Assembly (NCBI GenBank): GCA_019914945.1 | Contig: CM034103.1 | Coordinates: 124,001-188,000, forward strand | From: Typha latifolia | Taxonomy: Eukaryota; Streptophyta; Magnoliopsida; Poales; Typhaceae | Direction: 5' to 3' | Length of the DNA stretch: 64,000 nucleotides | Part shown: one piece after another, positions 24,963 through 39,066 of the stretch | Position numbering within the stretch: position 1 is the first letter of the stretch | Layout of the letters: each line of letters opens with the position of its first letter | Translations under genes and position numbers: made by a program | The notes under the pieces: generated by a model | Told to the model about the DNA's origin: nothing | The model's input: the letters and a program-made list of their open reading frames with translations, nothing else | Databases searched by the model: none

Positions 24963-27724
24963 ATGGCGACACCTCTCCTGTTGAGAAGAGCCTTCTCGCC
25001 TTCTCTTTATAACTCCTCCTCCGTCTCCTCTCCTCTCGCCCCTCTCTCTCGCTTCTCTCCTCTACGATCGATGGCCGCCGCCGCTGCCTCCTCCGAACCT
25101 TTTCAGAAGATCCAAATCCAGCGAGAGGACACCGTGAGCTCTCCCTCATTTTGATTTCTTTTTGCGTACTCCGTTTGTCGTTTTGGTTTGGAATTGCTTT
25201 TTGTCGCGTCTTGGGAAATTCGAAAAGCTATTTAGAATTACTGGTCTTTATTTTAATGGGAGATAAATTACTTTAAACTGTTTGATTTACTAATTTTTCT
25301 GTTTGTGTTGTCATTTTAATTAATTTTATCATCCATTTGGCTTTCTATTGGAGCTATTTTTTTTGTTTGTTTTTTTTTTTTTTGGGGGGGTAACTAACTT
25401 CTGGATTCATATCTATGCTTCAATTCTTCTAGGGGAAAGATATGCGTTTCTACAAAATTATGGATTAATAATGGAATGATTCCATTCGAAGCTACAAATA
25501 ATCTTCTGATTTCTTTTCCGTTTTGATTAGGAATTTGTGTGTGGATTTAACTTCTTTAATTTGCAGACATTCGATGCCTATGTAGTTGGCAAAGAGAATG
25601 CTCCAGGTATAGTGGTGTTGCAGGAGTGGTGGGGAGTTGATTTTGAGATAAAGAACCATGCTTTAGACATTTCCCAGATGGATCAAGGTTACAGAGCCCT
25701 AATCCCAGAGTAGGATCTCTCTTTTCCTTTCTTGTTCCTGCCACCTTTGTTCTATTTTCTGATAAAGCACACGATAAATTTTAAATCTCATATTGCAATT
25801 TATGTCAAGAAGAACCGTGAATTATGAATTCTCTTCTTCATCCTGTATTTCACTTGTCTCTTGTGATGCTTATGTTCACTAGTTTATATCGGGGAAAGGT
25901 TGGTCTGGATGCTGCTGAGGCGCAGCATTTAATGGAAGGGCTGGACTGGGCGGGTGCAGTTAAGGACATCCGTGCTTCAGTTAATTGGCTCAAGGCAAAT
26001 GGGTCATCAAAGGTTAGTGCAAGATGCTTTTGTTTCTTCCAATAATCTTTACTCTTTGGGAATGGCCAAGATAATGTATCACATATTCACATTTAGCATA
26101 TCTTATTATTGATTCAGTTTCATGGGATGGACTAAGTACAATGGATGCTTTATTAGGTTGACAGATGAAGCAAATGATGTTTACTTTTTCCTATGACTGG
26201 TTTGAATAATCAAAGTGTGCTGATTCACTTTGTCTCTTATTGGTGATCAGAAATGTTAAAATGATATAGTTCCCTTATCTGATTTCATATTAAATGAGGA
26301 GTCACATGACTGAACATGTTTAATGTGTGCATTATTTCATGCAAGCTTGGTTCCACTCTAGGCTATCACCACCTTATACAAACCGCCAACAGACCTAGCA
26401 AGTGGGAACACTTAAGTAAGGTTCAAGATTGATTTGCTAACCCTCCTATATCAAATTATCATTTAACTCAAAAGAGGGGATTATCTTAACATAACCAAAT
26501 TTTACCACTATAAATTAGACGTTTTCAAATTTGTGCATGATCTTTTACTGTTTTGAGAATCTTGAACTTATTTTCTCCCAACTAATGCTAATCCATTATT
26601 ACAATAGGTTGTGTAAATGTGTTGAGAGTACCAAATGTTTTCTCCCATTTAATAACATAGTTACGTCTTATTGAACTGGATAATTTTGACTGGCTTTTCT
26701 TGCTGAAGTAGCAAGATTCTATGTGTTCTACTGAATTTTTTTCTTTGTCATTTCTCTGTAATACGATATATGGTTAGAGATGTGGTGGAAGCTTAAACTT
26801 GGACAATATTTCTTAAAAGGAAAGATGGCATCATTTAAAATTGGATCTAGTTGAGGGGTATCTAATACTTAATTGACTTTCATTACATAGGTTGGTGTAA
26901 CTGGCTATTGCATGGGAGGTGCTTTGTCCATTGCAAGTGCAGTTTTAGTCCCAGAAATTGATGCTGTTGTTGCCTTCTATGGAGTTCCATCACCAGAACT
27001 TGCTGATCCTTCTCAAACAAAGGCTCCTGTGCAGGCTCACTTTGGGGAGCTCGATAGCTTTGTTGGATTTTCAGATATTACTGTATGATCTTCTCACCCT
27101 ACTCATATTTTCAGTATGGTAGTTTTATTGTTGATGCTTATTTTTCTTAAATTTGTGCTCCTCAAATTAGTTTTGTGTTTTTGTTTGGCTTGCTATCTAT
27201 ATGCCTTAGAGATCAATACAATATATATATATATATATATGCAAGCACAGGAGCACACCTTCATGAATTCAAATTCTTTGGAGTATTTCCCATTACGTGC
27301 CTTAAAATATTTTAGACCTGAAGTCTTAAGTTTCCAGTGGTTTGTGGTTGATAAATTCATATTGTGGTCAGGTGTTCCCCTGACTGCTATTCATGCACAG
27401 TTATTTTTCTGCTAATCTTCCTTCTATTATTATCCCTAATATGATTCATTTTCAGTTTCTTAAGTTGGCTCCCTTGAACTCAGAAATTAATCCTGTGGTT
27501 TAATCATTCAGGCAGCAAAATCACTGGAAGAAAAGCTCAAATCCTCTGGAGTTCCATATGAGGTTCACATATATCCTGGATGCGAGCATGCATTCATGAA
27601 TGCATCCCCTGACGGTATCAAGAGGAGGAAGGAAATGGGAATGAAGAATGAGGATCCTAAAGCTGTAGGCTTGGCATGGTCACGCTTCCGCACTTGGATG
27701 GGCCGTTATCTGCTGTCTCCTTGA
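24963..27724 (+). CDS. Dienelactone hydrolase family protein
   Basis: Exons are 24963-25133, 25567-25709, 25883-26012, 26891-27082 and 27512-27724, all phase-matched, giving 282 aa. It is an alpha/beta hydrolase of the carboxymethylenebutenolidase family, which opens lactone rings in bacteria. The physiological substrate of plant members is unknown. The triad is complete: Cys155 in the nucleophile elbow (GYCMGG), Asp203 (GELDSF) and His238 (CEHAF). The conserved Glu77 lies in LQEWWG, and PDLYRGKVG crosses the exon 2/3 junction. The first 45 residues are rich in Ser, Arg and Ala with few acids, which looks like an organellar transit peptide. A second Met at residue 37 (MAAAAASS) could give a cytosolic form. 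It is divergent from the SURP gene. Confidence 0.9.
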
Positions 27725-28638
27725 GTCTATTTCGTGGAGCTTTCTATCTATCTGATGTCTCCTCAAGTCTATCATGTAGAAAGTTCATCCATCTGTGTAT
27801 GGTTGCATAATAAGTATAACTTTGTGCCTGATAATTCCATGGTATCTTCTCAGGCTTATCATGAATAGAGTTGTTCTACTGCTGGTACTATTGTTATTTT
27901 CATATTATGTTTGACAATAGCATTTTGTCATGATTCTGTTGTTTAATGAGTTAAATTACATTATGATCGTTTATGTTGATCGTGTATAAGTAGTTACGTT
28001 TAAGGAGGTCAAGATATTTGCAGGATCCCAATTCAAACATGAATATGTTGTGGACGTTTAAATTCGAGAATTAGGTATATCCATCAAATTTGAGAGAGAA
28101 ATATAGACAGTAGCTACTTCAAGCTTACTTTTTGTTATGAGATATTCCCAGACAATTCTGATTCTGCAATAGCCCAACCAAAGTAGGGTTGATCGTTCAT
28201 GTATACCAAGCTAATTAACCTTCTTAGTGTGAATAAAACAAATATGTACCATAATGCCAGAGAGAATTCACCTTCTTGAGTTTTGCTACTTAATTTGTCA
28301 ATTAAGTCTAAAGACAAGAAACACATTGCAAACTTACAAAAATGAAAGAAAAAAAAATCGAACAGTAGCCAACTTATGAAATCCCTTAAAATTATAAAAG
28401 TTACAACTGTCATTGCACAAAGAAATCATATAGGAAGCCACCAATCTTGAGGCATTCATAGCCTCATCGACTATCACGAACTCCTTGGAACATCCAAGGA
28501 CTGCTTGCTAGTAATCATCTTAAAGCAGACATACGCATGAACCAAACAGACATCATCAGTAGGAAACGGCAAAGAGTTAACAAGCATTTACAATCAAATG
28601 CTGGTCATGTGACTCCTTGAGCATCGAAAGACTGGTCA
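27725..28638. other. Intergenic region between convergent genes
   Basis: Holds the 3' flanks of the hydrolase gene and of PDCD5. AT-rich, with no supported gene or element. Confidence 0.6.
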
Positions 28639-31277
28639 CTAATCATCGTCCTCAAGAACACTCCAACGCCTCTGAATCTGATGTATTACAGAAAGAGTAA
28701 GACAACATTTTGAAACTGTGTAGCTGTAAGTTCACAAGACATAAAGCATATATATAAGGAAGAGTAAGGATGATGGAAGCATAATTTAGGTATGCATAAT
28801 GGTAGAACTCCATGATTTTATCACAATGAGAAGCTAAGACAAATGTTAGCAGTAGTTACTTACTGTAACTTTTGTCTGTTTAGTTGTTTGGGTATTAATT
28901 TGCTCAAGCAGTGAGATAAGCCTCTCCTCAGATACCTGAAAACAAATCAAGGGAAGTAAAATAAGTCCAGCTTTCTGCTGGTAAAACCGTAAAAATGTGT
29001 CTTGATGATGCTAATGAACTGATAAAATATAATTATATTTACCTTGTCAGATATCTGTCCCATTTGGACAGCTCTAAGTAGCACATCTTCCACGCCCCTT
29101 GCCTTGTCAGGCTTGACCAAAGCTATCCGAGCAACTGTCATTTTACAAGCAGGAAGAATTCTAGCTAAGACGCATTCACGAACAGACACGTACACACAAA
29201 ACCCAGCATGCTTGTAAAAAGAAGAGCAAAATATCTAATAAATGAAAGAATTTTGCATTATAACATGAATAATATGACAACAGCCATCATCTGGTTTTCT
29301 GTCTAATTTGTACATGGATGACAAAATATCTTATTTTTTATCCTACAATTGACCCTGGGCGGCACCAAGTTACACACTTCCAACTCCCATGTGATAAATC
29401 AACAGTGACATCGGAACATCTGATTCATTGTAAAAGTTCTACAGGAAAACACGTTATCAGAAAACTTACCATCACATTGGCCTTGGCATTAGTTACTATG
29501 TTTTACTATTACAACTTTCAACTGATTGATCAAGTAGCATACATATTGATTAGGGGAAAAAATGAATATTATAATTTACTTTTTATAAGGTCAAAGTAAA
29601 CTGATTGCAAGTAAATTTCTTTGTCAATTCCATTGATTGAAAAGGTGAAATATTCAAGTATTGAGAAATAGGCCATTGTGCATCATTGTCTATGAGGAGT
29701 ATGAGATTTTCTTCTGTAAAACAAGAGTAGATTTGGGAATAAAAAGGGATATAAAAGATAAAAGTTCAGAAAATACGAAGAAGAATATTGTTTAAACATT
29801 GTTGCAGAAAGAATAAAAAAACAAAAAAGTGGAATCTATCAAAATCTCCCAGATCTAAACAATGTTAAATTGATTTTTAGGACAAAGCAGAACTAATTCG
29901 AAGGGGGTTTTAGGATATTGCTATTAAATTGATTTTAGGACAAAGCAGAATTAGACTGATTTGAAGGGGTTTTTAGGATATTGCTTTTCAAATCTTACTA
30001 CCTAGTGATACACTGCACTCAATTGCTTTTCATGTGTATCATTCTAGTTCATTTGATGAGGTTAGCCGAAAAATTCTTTAATTTCCACACCATTTCCAGG
30101 CCTAAATTGTCATCTCAAAAGAACTATATGCAACAGTACATAATAAATACCTACTGATTTAGAAAAACACCTCTTTATGGCCAAATACATTACCAAAAAC
30201 CTAATGTACATGAATTTTGACTTCTGTGCAGCACTGGTTCTATTACTAACATAATGGTATCAATTATCAAGTACACAAACTTTAAAGGACCTATTGACAA
30301 AGCAACAATAAGAATATTAGATGTGATTACAAGAACTTACGCCTTTCTCTAGCTTGAGCAGACAGTATCTGACTAAGCATCAGTTGTCGGTGTTCTTCTG
30401 CCTCCCTGAATTATAATTAACCATGGTTAATTCTGTGCACAGAAATTATCAAATTCATAAAATTGGAATTGTCTAAATTCCAGAAAAACAAATCTACCTT
30501 TTGGCATCTTCTTGTGCTTTCTGCTGCCCTGCATTTTGTTGATTGCCCTGATTTAAAGATGCCATAGCACAAAAAACCATTAGATGGCAAAGATAATGGA
30601 AATTTCACTACATAATGATTAAAATAGTATCACAAGTTACCATGCCATGTTGTGCCATAAGTTCTTGCATTCTCCTTTGGCGAATAGCTTCTAGTTCCGG
30701 ATCAGCCTATTGATGGAAAAAAGATGGCAATTTGTTCACTAAAAATAATAAGAAAAGCTAATATATGAAATAAATCTATTTCTGGACGAAATTCCTAAAA
30801 ATTCAATAACAAAAGGTCAAATCAATGAAATTATGCACATAAAGCATAAGACAAGAGCATATGCGGGTGCACAGATGCAAATAGCGCTCCCCTAGTGTGT
30901 AATACTTTTATATTTTGCAATGTAACGCAAAGGAACTCAACAAATAACTGATATTTTTAGGAGGAAAAAAAAAAGTAATAGTCAATGCAAAATATATCTA
31001 TTCATGACATGATTGTGGCTCCAAGAAGAGCGTTCTACTAAGGACAAGAGCAACAGGTAATCGGATCTGGCATCCTAAAAACTAACCTAGATTTCCGTCG
31101 ATCAGAATCTCTAAACCAAAAGATGAACTCTCATCACACTGAAGCAAGCATAACTTAATAAAAATCTTTCATCAAATCCATAGCTTCCTTCGAATCAAGA
31201 GAGATGACGATCTTTGCGAGTGATTGAAGAGATCGTAGTAATCGAGAGGATTCAAAGGTTAAGAAAACCCTTACCAT
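28639..31277 (-). CDS. PDCD5: Programmed cell death protein 5 (PDCD5/TFAR19)
   Basis: Seven coding exons: 31275-31277, 30641-30706, 30498-30547, 30341-30405, 29043-29134, 28864-28935 and 28639-28677. All junctions agree in phase, giving 128 aa, the usual length. The protein reads ADPELEAIRQRRMQELMAQ at the start, LSQILSAQARERLARIALVK in the middle, then GVEDVLLRAVQMGQISDKV, and ends VLEDDD. It is a small three-helix DNA-binding-type protein conserved from archaea to plants. Animal PDCD5 promotes apoptosis and binds partners such as Tip60; the plant role is less clear. The start codon forms a coding exon on its own: ATG is directly followed by a GTAAGG donor. An intron holds a 59-bp tandem duplication near 29865. 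Confidence 0.92.
29865..29985 (+). repeat. 59-bp imperfect tandem duplication in a PDCD5 intron
   Basis: Two copies of a segment from TTAAATTGATTTTAGGACAA to TTTTAGGATATTGCT start at 29865 and 29924. They differ by a few substitutions and small indels. Confidence 0.8.
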
Positions 31278-32240
31278 CGAATTAAGCGTAGTTCTTAGAA
31301 GGAAACCCTTCGACTCAGAACTTTTTTCACAGGTGACAGCTCTTCGTGGATCCAACGCTACTCACCCTTTTGCCCTTCTTATAACAATAGAAGTCCTTTT
31401 ACATATTAGCCATTCCAAAGTTCCAAAATCACAAAATAGTTCCTACGGATACTAGCATAATGACACCTTATATTTTTTGATATATGATATTTCGCTTAAA
31501 AACTTTCGTAGATAGATAAATAAATAAAAACCAAAAAAGGACCGAGTACAAAATTAATAATGGTTCTATCTAAAAGACAAAACCTTTTATTTTTTAGATA
31601 CATAGGGTGATTAAATTCTTTTTTATTTATTTATTTATTTATTTATTTTTGATCTAGTGCATCTTTTCATGAGAAGAAGTATAAAATATCTTCCCAGAAG
31701 TGATTTTGAAATGTGTGATTTAAATGGGCTGTTCTATTATATATCGATTATCTACCATGATACAAAATTCCATTCTTTAATCAGTTATCTAAACATGATA
31801 TCTAAAACTTTTGGATCAACTGATAATCTAACAGCAAAAGAAACCGAATGCTCAACAATAGAGTTTCAATTCAATGACATATAAAGACAACAAAGAGGTG
31901 GGTGGACAAATCATTGCAAAAACGAGAGGTGGATGACCAAAGGGAAAGCTGAGGTTTCCTGATCTGCAAGAACCTGACATTCAGAGAGCATTGGATTTTA
32001 CTGCTCACAAATATCACAGCCATAGAAACTATTATTGGGGGCATAGAAGAAGGTTACATCTCATGCATGCAGAAATTACATATGTAATGAAACACCCAAA
32101 ATGAAAGAAGACATATAAATTGCAAACGGACATACTGGGAAGGAAATGGGAAAAGCTACATTCTGTGAACATACAAGTAGTAAGTATCAACAATGAATTC
32201 ATGCATATATTTAAGAAAAAGAAAATTCTCTAGACTCAAT
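31278..32240. other. Intergenic: PDCD5 promoter side and ABCB unit 1 3' flank
   Basis: The PDCD5 5' UTR and promoter lie just right of 31277. From about 32060 rightwards the sequence matches the 3' flank of ABCB unit 2 (about 40760 onwards), marking the left edge of the ABCB duplication. An ATTT repeat lies at about 31622-31648. No gene is seen. Confidence 0.5.
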
Positions 32241-35200
32241 TTATGCTGAAGCCATGCGAAGCTCTACTAATGAAGCATAAACTCCATCCTTCAAACCCAT
32301 CAGTTTCTCATGTCTCCCTTTCTCAACTATAGCACCATTCTTGAGAACAGCAATGATATCAGCTCCCTTGATTGTCGACAGACGGTGAGCTACAACCACC
32401 GTTGTCCGGCCAACCATCACTCTATCTAATGCTTCCTGAACCACGCGCTCTGACTCTGCATCCAGAGCACTGGTTGCCTCATCCAGTAGTAGTACTTTTG
32501 GGTTCTTCAGAATGGCCCTCGCTATAGCAACACGCTGCTTCTGACCACCTGATAACTGGATGCCTCGTTCCCCAACAGGAGTATCATATCCTTGAGGCAA
32601 ACCTGAAATAAATTGATGCGCATTGGCTGCCTTAGCAACCTCCACGATCTCTTCTTCAGAAACCTCGGCTTGTTTTCCATACATTATGTTGGCACGAATT
32701 GTATCATTGAACAACACTGGCTCTTGGCTCACTAGTCCCATCTGTTGCCTAAGACAGCTGACCCGGAGCATCTGAATATCTATGCCATCCAACAAGATCT
32801 TACCAGAATCAGGATCATAGAACCTCTCGAGTAGTGCAATCACTGTGGATTTTCCACTACCACTCTCCCCGACAAGTGCAATAGTCTATTGAATTGAGAC
32901 AATGACAGGCATCAAATGAAAGTTATACCTAGTGATGTAATAACAACAGTGGCAAACAAAGGTTAGTGCATGATGGATACCTTTCCAGAGGGTATGCTCA
33001 AAGACAAGTCTCTGAATATTTGAACATTAGGACGGGATGGGTATCTAAAGCTGACATTCTGGAACTCAATATCACCTCTCACATTTTCTGGGACAATGCC
33101 GTCGTCTCTGCTAGAATCGATCTTGGATTCCCTGTCAATGATTGCAAATATAGAAGCAGTTGAATCTTTGGCCTTAGTGGAATCTGCACCTAATGCACTT
33201 GTCTGTGAAACGCCCATAGTGGCCAGAACTAAAGCAAAGAAAACCTGTCGACCAACCAATTTCAAATTAATTACGTTGTCATAGGAAAACCATGGATGTG
33301 AAGTATAATAATATAAGATGTTAGATACACAGTGCGTACCCTGAATACTTCATCAAAAGTGGCCTCGTGATTGCGGACAAACTTAGCTCCCACGTAGAAG
33401 CAAAGAGCATATGTAAGATAGAGAGTCAGGAAGGAGAAGCCAAAGCCCAAACCACTTATAATTCCCTGCCGTATTCCCTGCTTGGTAGGAGCTTCACATT
33501 TCCGATGGTAAGTATCAATCACCCTTTTTTCAGCACAAAATGATGCCACAGTTCGGATGCTACCGACTGCATCATTTGCTACCTGACTTGCTTCTTCATA
33601 CATCACCTGCACCCACCACAAATTCTCTTAATTGTAAATCATGCAATGATTTATTTGACTATGACCATTTAACAGCTTTAATACTACCTTGGCATCTGCG
33701 CTAAATCCCTTCATAAATTTTATTTGAGCATAAGCCTGGAGACCCACCAAAGGAATCACCACCGTAATAATTAGTGCAAGCTTCCAGTTTGCAACCATTG
33801 CTACCACAAAACCTGCAATAATTGTTGATGTACTTTGAACCATTAAAGCTAAAGTGTCTCCCACAAGTCTCCGAACATTCAAAGCATCAATTGATAGCCT
33901 TGCACCAATTTGCCCGCTATAACACACAAAAGAAAGCTAGTAAATAGAGAAAGAATTTTGGATTATTAATTTCTTATAATATGCAATTACTCGTGCTAAC
34001 TCAACTCACCTGGAATTGGAAGGCTCATCGAACCAGTTTATTTCCTGGTGCACGACCCTTTGAAATGACAAGGAACGAATACGCTCTACCAGCTTACCAC
34101 CAGCCACTCCAAATAAGAAATATTCTATTGGAATAGAAATCAGAGAGATTATTCCAAGAACAACAAACATTAATGTCCAAAACCTTGAATCTTTCCGAAG
34201 TTCATCTGCTGGTTCATAGAATATTTTTATGGCAATAGAAAGCAAGACACCAAACATTGGAAAAAGAACTCCATGTACTGCTGCAGCAAGGGAACCTAAC
34301 AGAAGAATTGGAATCTCTGGCTTGTTAAGATAAACCAATCTGCTAAGAGGAACTTCCTTTAAATTCTGATCTTCATTGAGCTGTTTCTCCTTAGATTGAT
34401 CTAAAGAGCCACCACCCTCCTGGAGTTCGATGGCACTAGGCAAACCAAAGGCAACTGGAAAAGAACGCCTACTGCTATCCCCTAATGAAGAACCTCTGCT
34501 TATGGATCTTTTTAATGATATGCGCTGACTTGCGGATTTGCTCATAGATTTTGAGTCATGAAAACTTGAACCTATTCCAGAGTCGGCAACAGGTCCTTTT
34601 TCTTCGTGAATCTCTTGCAAATGAATAAGTTGAGAGTAAGCACCATCAGGATTCTTTATCAAATCGTCGTGAGAACCTGCATAACATGTACAGATAGAAA
34701 TATGTAATCTACCGATGAAAGAAGTTTAAAGGGAAAGGAAATCAGAATGTGAAGATGGGGATGATCAGCACCTTGTTCTACCATTTTCCCGTTGTGCACG
34801 AGTGATATAGTGTCAGCATTCCTCACAGTGCTTAGACGGTGTGCAACAACAATGGTGGTCCGTCCTAGCATGACCCTATTTAATGCCTCTTGAACTATCC
34901 GCTCGGACTCCACATCCAATGCACTTGTTGCTTCATCAAGCAATAAGATCTTGGGGTTCTTTACGATTGCCCTAGCAATCGCAATTCTTTGCTTTTGTCC
35001 CCCGGAGAGCTGGGCTCCACGCTCGCCAACCATTGTCTCAAGCCCCTGACATGAAGAATGAAATGAACAAGGATTTAAAAAAAAAAAAAACGTAGAGAAT
35101 CACGAACCAGCTTAAATATCACCACCTCATATTTAGTGTACCTCAGGCAACTTGTCGATGAAATTTGCTGCATTAGCCAGCTCAATTGCTCCCCTGATCT

Positions 35201-38200
35201 CTTCAGAGGTTGCATTTTCTTTTCCATACATGATATTCTCTCTGATAGTTGTCGCAAACAATAAAGGTTCCTGGCTAACAAGGCCAATTTGTTCTCGTAG
35301 CCATCCGAGCCTTAATGTCTTAACGTTAATTCCATCTAGAAGAACTTCACCAGCTTGCGGGTCATAAAATCGTTCCACCAGACTAATCACAGTTGACTTC
35401 CCACTGCCACTCTCTCCAACTATAGCCATTGTCATGCCACTCGGCACTTTTAATGAGAATCCATCAAATATCAAATGGTCAGGCCTGGCAGGATAGCTGA
35501 AGTATACATCTTTCAGTTCAATATTGCCTTTGATGTCTTCTAACACGATTCCGCTTGTATCATATGCATCAATCTCTGGCTTCCTTTTTATTATCTCAAA
35601 TATTCTATATGCCGCCGCTTGTCCAGCTGCAAAAGCAGTCACACATGGTGTTGCCTCACCCAAGGACCTATCAGAAGGCAAAATCAAACTCAAACTCTGA
35701 CTTGGGATATACATGCACTATGCTGAAACATTTGAAATCATCTGATTAACATACTACACAGTTCTCAAGAAATTCAATAAAAGCAACATCTGAGTCTTTC
35801 AATCAGATCAATCAGATTATCAGAGAGCTTAAATCATGAAATCCAATTTGTTGTAAATAGTATGCAGGACTGTGTTTATCTAGGATACCTAGTATTGGGA
35901 CTTTACAAGTAAAAGATATTAAAATATCTCTATTTTTTAAAGTTGAATGCAAGAATTTATTGGATTTTATGTATTACATATCTCTCTGACTGTTTTTTCA
36001 GAAAACAGTTTAGTTTGAAGGACTGATGTATCATTTTAAAATTTCAGGTCGACAAAATTCCACAAGAGTATTCTCATACAAGTAAAGCAATAGGGAATTA
36101 TTTTCATATTTTTTATTTTTAAGTTATTCAGGCTTTCTTGAAAGACCTTCAGAAATAGCATGTCAAATGTAAAATCCTAATAGCATGGTACTAAAGAACT
36201 GATTAATTGTATTAGTTAAGATAATTTATGCTTTCTGTGTCTACATTAATAAACTTACATTGCACCGGTCATGACTGCAAATAAAATATTAATGACTGCT
36301 CCCCCATTGTAGCCTTTTTCAATGATCAACTTAGAGCCATACCAGACAGCTAATCCATAGCTGCAGAACAAGACCATAAAAACAGTACCCATACCAAATC
36401 CATTAGCAGTTCCTTCTTGAACAGCAGACTTGTATGCTTTCCTTATGTACTTATTGTATAGTTCAATAGCTTGCTTCTCACCATTGAAGGAGACAACCTT
36501 TCGTATGTGAGAGGATAATTAGATAATACAATCAATACTAAAAGGTTATTATTAAACAAGTATAAGTCATGTGTACCCACTGTTCTGATAGATCCAATGG
36601 TCTGTTCAACAACGTTTCCCGCATCGCTATATCTTGCTTGTCCACGACTTGAGATCTTTGAAACCAGCCAGGACATGATTGCGCCAGCAATGACAACTGG
36701 AGGGATACTTGACAACATAACAAGAGAGAGAAGCCATCCTCTTACAAATGCTATGACAAAGCCACCAAGGAAAGTGGCAACAAGTTGTATAAACTTCCCA
36801 ACCTGCAAGAGAAAGAAAGTTAAAACTTCATGGTTATCTAGATTATGTTGTAACCGGCTTATATGACTTGGTATGACGGACAGCACTTCTGACAAGAAAG
36901 TGAGAAAATATAGCATCAAACATCTCAAAATATTATGAATCATATATCATCTTAGTTGCATTTGTGGTTATGCTGAATGTCACTAAATTTATGCTCTTCT
37001 ATGGACACAAGAGTGCGTACTTGAAAGAAAGTATGCATTCAGGCCCTTCTCTGGGAACATGATTGTCTATAATATCATATAACTATTAACTGACAAGTAC
37101 TTAAAACACTGTATCGGAACAGCATCATATCACTACCAAGTTGGTTTCTCAGGATACATGTATAGCTACCATAATCCATCTGAACGGAATCATTTCTAGA
37201 AACAAATACTTATCCAGATAAAATAGTTGGCATCTAAATTCTTTTTTTTTTTTATATCCTTGAAATATCAACAATATGAAAAGATCAAAATATGTTCTGT
37301 ACAAGGAAGGCCTGCTTTTTTGTTCCTGTGAATGTATCTAGAGAAGTTCTCACCTTTTCACCTATAGCACCTTGAATGAGTACCGTGTCTCCCGACATCC
37401 TCTCCACCACCTGTCCAGTGGTCATCTCCTTGTCAAAGAAAGCAATATCCTGTCTCAATATAGCTTTTAGGTATAGACTTCGAATGCGCGTAGCTTGTCT
37501 TTCTCCAGTCACCATCCAACATGAAACCTCTGGTACGAGCAGGTTATGGTTAATACTTAATACATTAATGGTTATGCTAGATTACTATTACGACTTCTGA
37601 GCATGAACATAATAGAGTGACCAACCATACTAGTATGACATTCAAGCTTGATGGATGAAGAGGAAAGAATTCATGATTCATTTACAGAAATCAACTCTTC
37701 ATTCCTTATCTAAAGTTAACATATAGCACAGTTTCAATGAAATCTAGCTCATAATGCTCATGAAAAGCGAGCATTTGACAGAGTATACACATGTTATTGA
37801 CGGGGAAGAAAATCATAAAAAAAATTAATTCATCGAATCACCTAGCAAATGCTTGGAATTTGTGTCCCTTTAATAAACATTATTGTCTGAAAATATGAAA
37901 CATCAGACACGAGTAATTTGTTTTTTTTTTTAACAAAGAGACTTCATTTATGACTTTGGTACCAATACCATCCCGTGGCAAATGTAACTGAAAGAAGTTG
38001 AATGAGAATTTAGTGATTAGTCTGAACTCTGAACTGATCAGCATGCGAGACTAGGTATCTTTAGACCAAACTTTCCCTGTTATATAATAACACTTTTATA
38101 ATATAATTAGAATCTCATTGAATTAGTTATGAACTTTTTCTCTGAACAGAGAGAACACATTTTCCTGTACTCCGAGATATTAGGTAAAGAGAAGAATCAA

Positions 38201-39066
38201 GAACGATGATTCCGTTTAAGAGGGAGTGTAGTTACAAATTTGTGCAACCTTCAGTAAAATGATTAGGTCTGTTGCATTGTATAAAGAAAGAATCACAATT
38301 GATTTGAGGAAAGGATCAGCACTTACGAAGTAAGGCAGCAACTCCTGATCCAATAGCTAAGTAGACAAAATTAAGTACCACCTGAAACAAGATAGTGAGA
38401 TCATTGGTAGCAGTAAGCACAGCCATCACAATAAACATCTCATAGCCAAGAATTACTAGAAGAAGTGAACTTACTACTTAACTTAGTCCTGCACCTACTC
38501 CTCCAAATAGTTTGAAAATTTAACTATTTCTCTAAAAATATTGAAAACAGAACTATTCCTCCAAAAAACAAAAAACCATAATTACCACAATACATTACAA
38601 TTTTATTTAATAAAACCCATGACCACTTTCCAGTTTTGATCACAGACCCTAACACCAATCCCAAATCATAAACTCCCCAAGTAGTTCGACCCGACGGACC
38701 CTATCAATACAAATCTTTGCCTCGGGATTCGCGTGCCTAATGCAGATTGGCCACTGGAGATCTCCAATGACCGGAAGGGGGGTGGGGATATGGTGATGGA
38801 GTAGCAGAACTGACCTTGGTGACCCGTGGGAGAACGTTATCGGGGTTGCCGCCCCCGAAGGCGTCGACGGCTTGGCCGAAGATGACGGTCATCAACGGCA
38901 TTGATATCCCATTTGCGACCGCCGCCGCCGATCCCACCAGCATCAGCAGCAGATCGAATCCATCCGCATAATCAAACAGGCGATGCAAAGCAACCTTGGG
39001 CACCACCACCTCCTCCTCCTCCTCCTCCTCCTCCTTTCTCTTCCTCTCCTCTCCCTCTTCCCCCAT
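32241..39066 (-). CDS. ABCB full transporter (MDR/P-glycoprotein), array unit 1
   Basis: Twelve exons: 38815-39066, 38327-38381, 37354-37529, 36581-36802, 36259-36497, 35142-35667, 34772-35045, 34010-34676, 33688-33916, 33340-33606, 32981-33244 and 32241-32885. All are in phase, giving 1271 aa with TMD1-NBD1-linker-TMD2-NBD2. NBD1 has Walker A (GESGSGKST, about 399-407), LSGGQ (503-507), [12 protein letters not shown] and AHRLST. NBD2 has Walker A (1063-1071), LSGGQ (1168-1172), [12 protein letters not shown] and AHRLST. It belongs to the plant ABCB4/11/21 group of ATP-driven plasma-membrane exporters; auxin or specialised metabolites are candidate substrates by analogy only. The N-terminus has an eight-Glu tract from GAG/GAA repeats, absent from unit 2. 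NBD2 reads LRVSCLRQQ where units 3 and 4 read LRLRWLRQQ. Confidence 0.93.
38719..38733 (-). promoter_or_regulatory. Conserved intron-1 GC-rich motif, unit 1
   Basis: The 15-mer GCCTCGGGATTCGCG (plus strand) lies about 81 bp into intron 1. It is repeated exactly in units 2 and 3 although the surrounding intron has drifted. Function is unknown. Confidence 0.4.

Noticed and set aside
31657..31884. Plus-strand open frame of 75 codons
   Set aside because: AT-rich chance frame next to an ATTT repeat; no homology seen.
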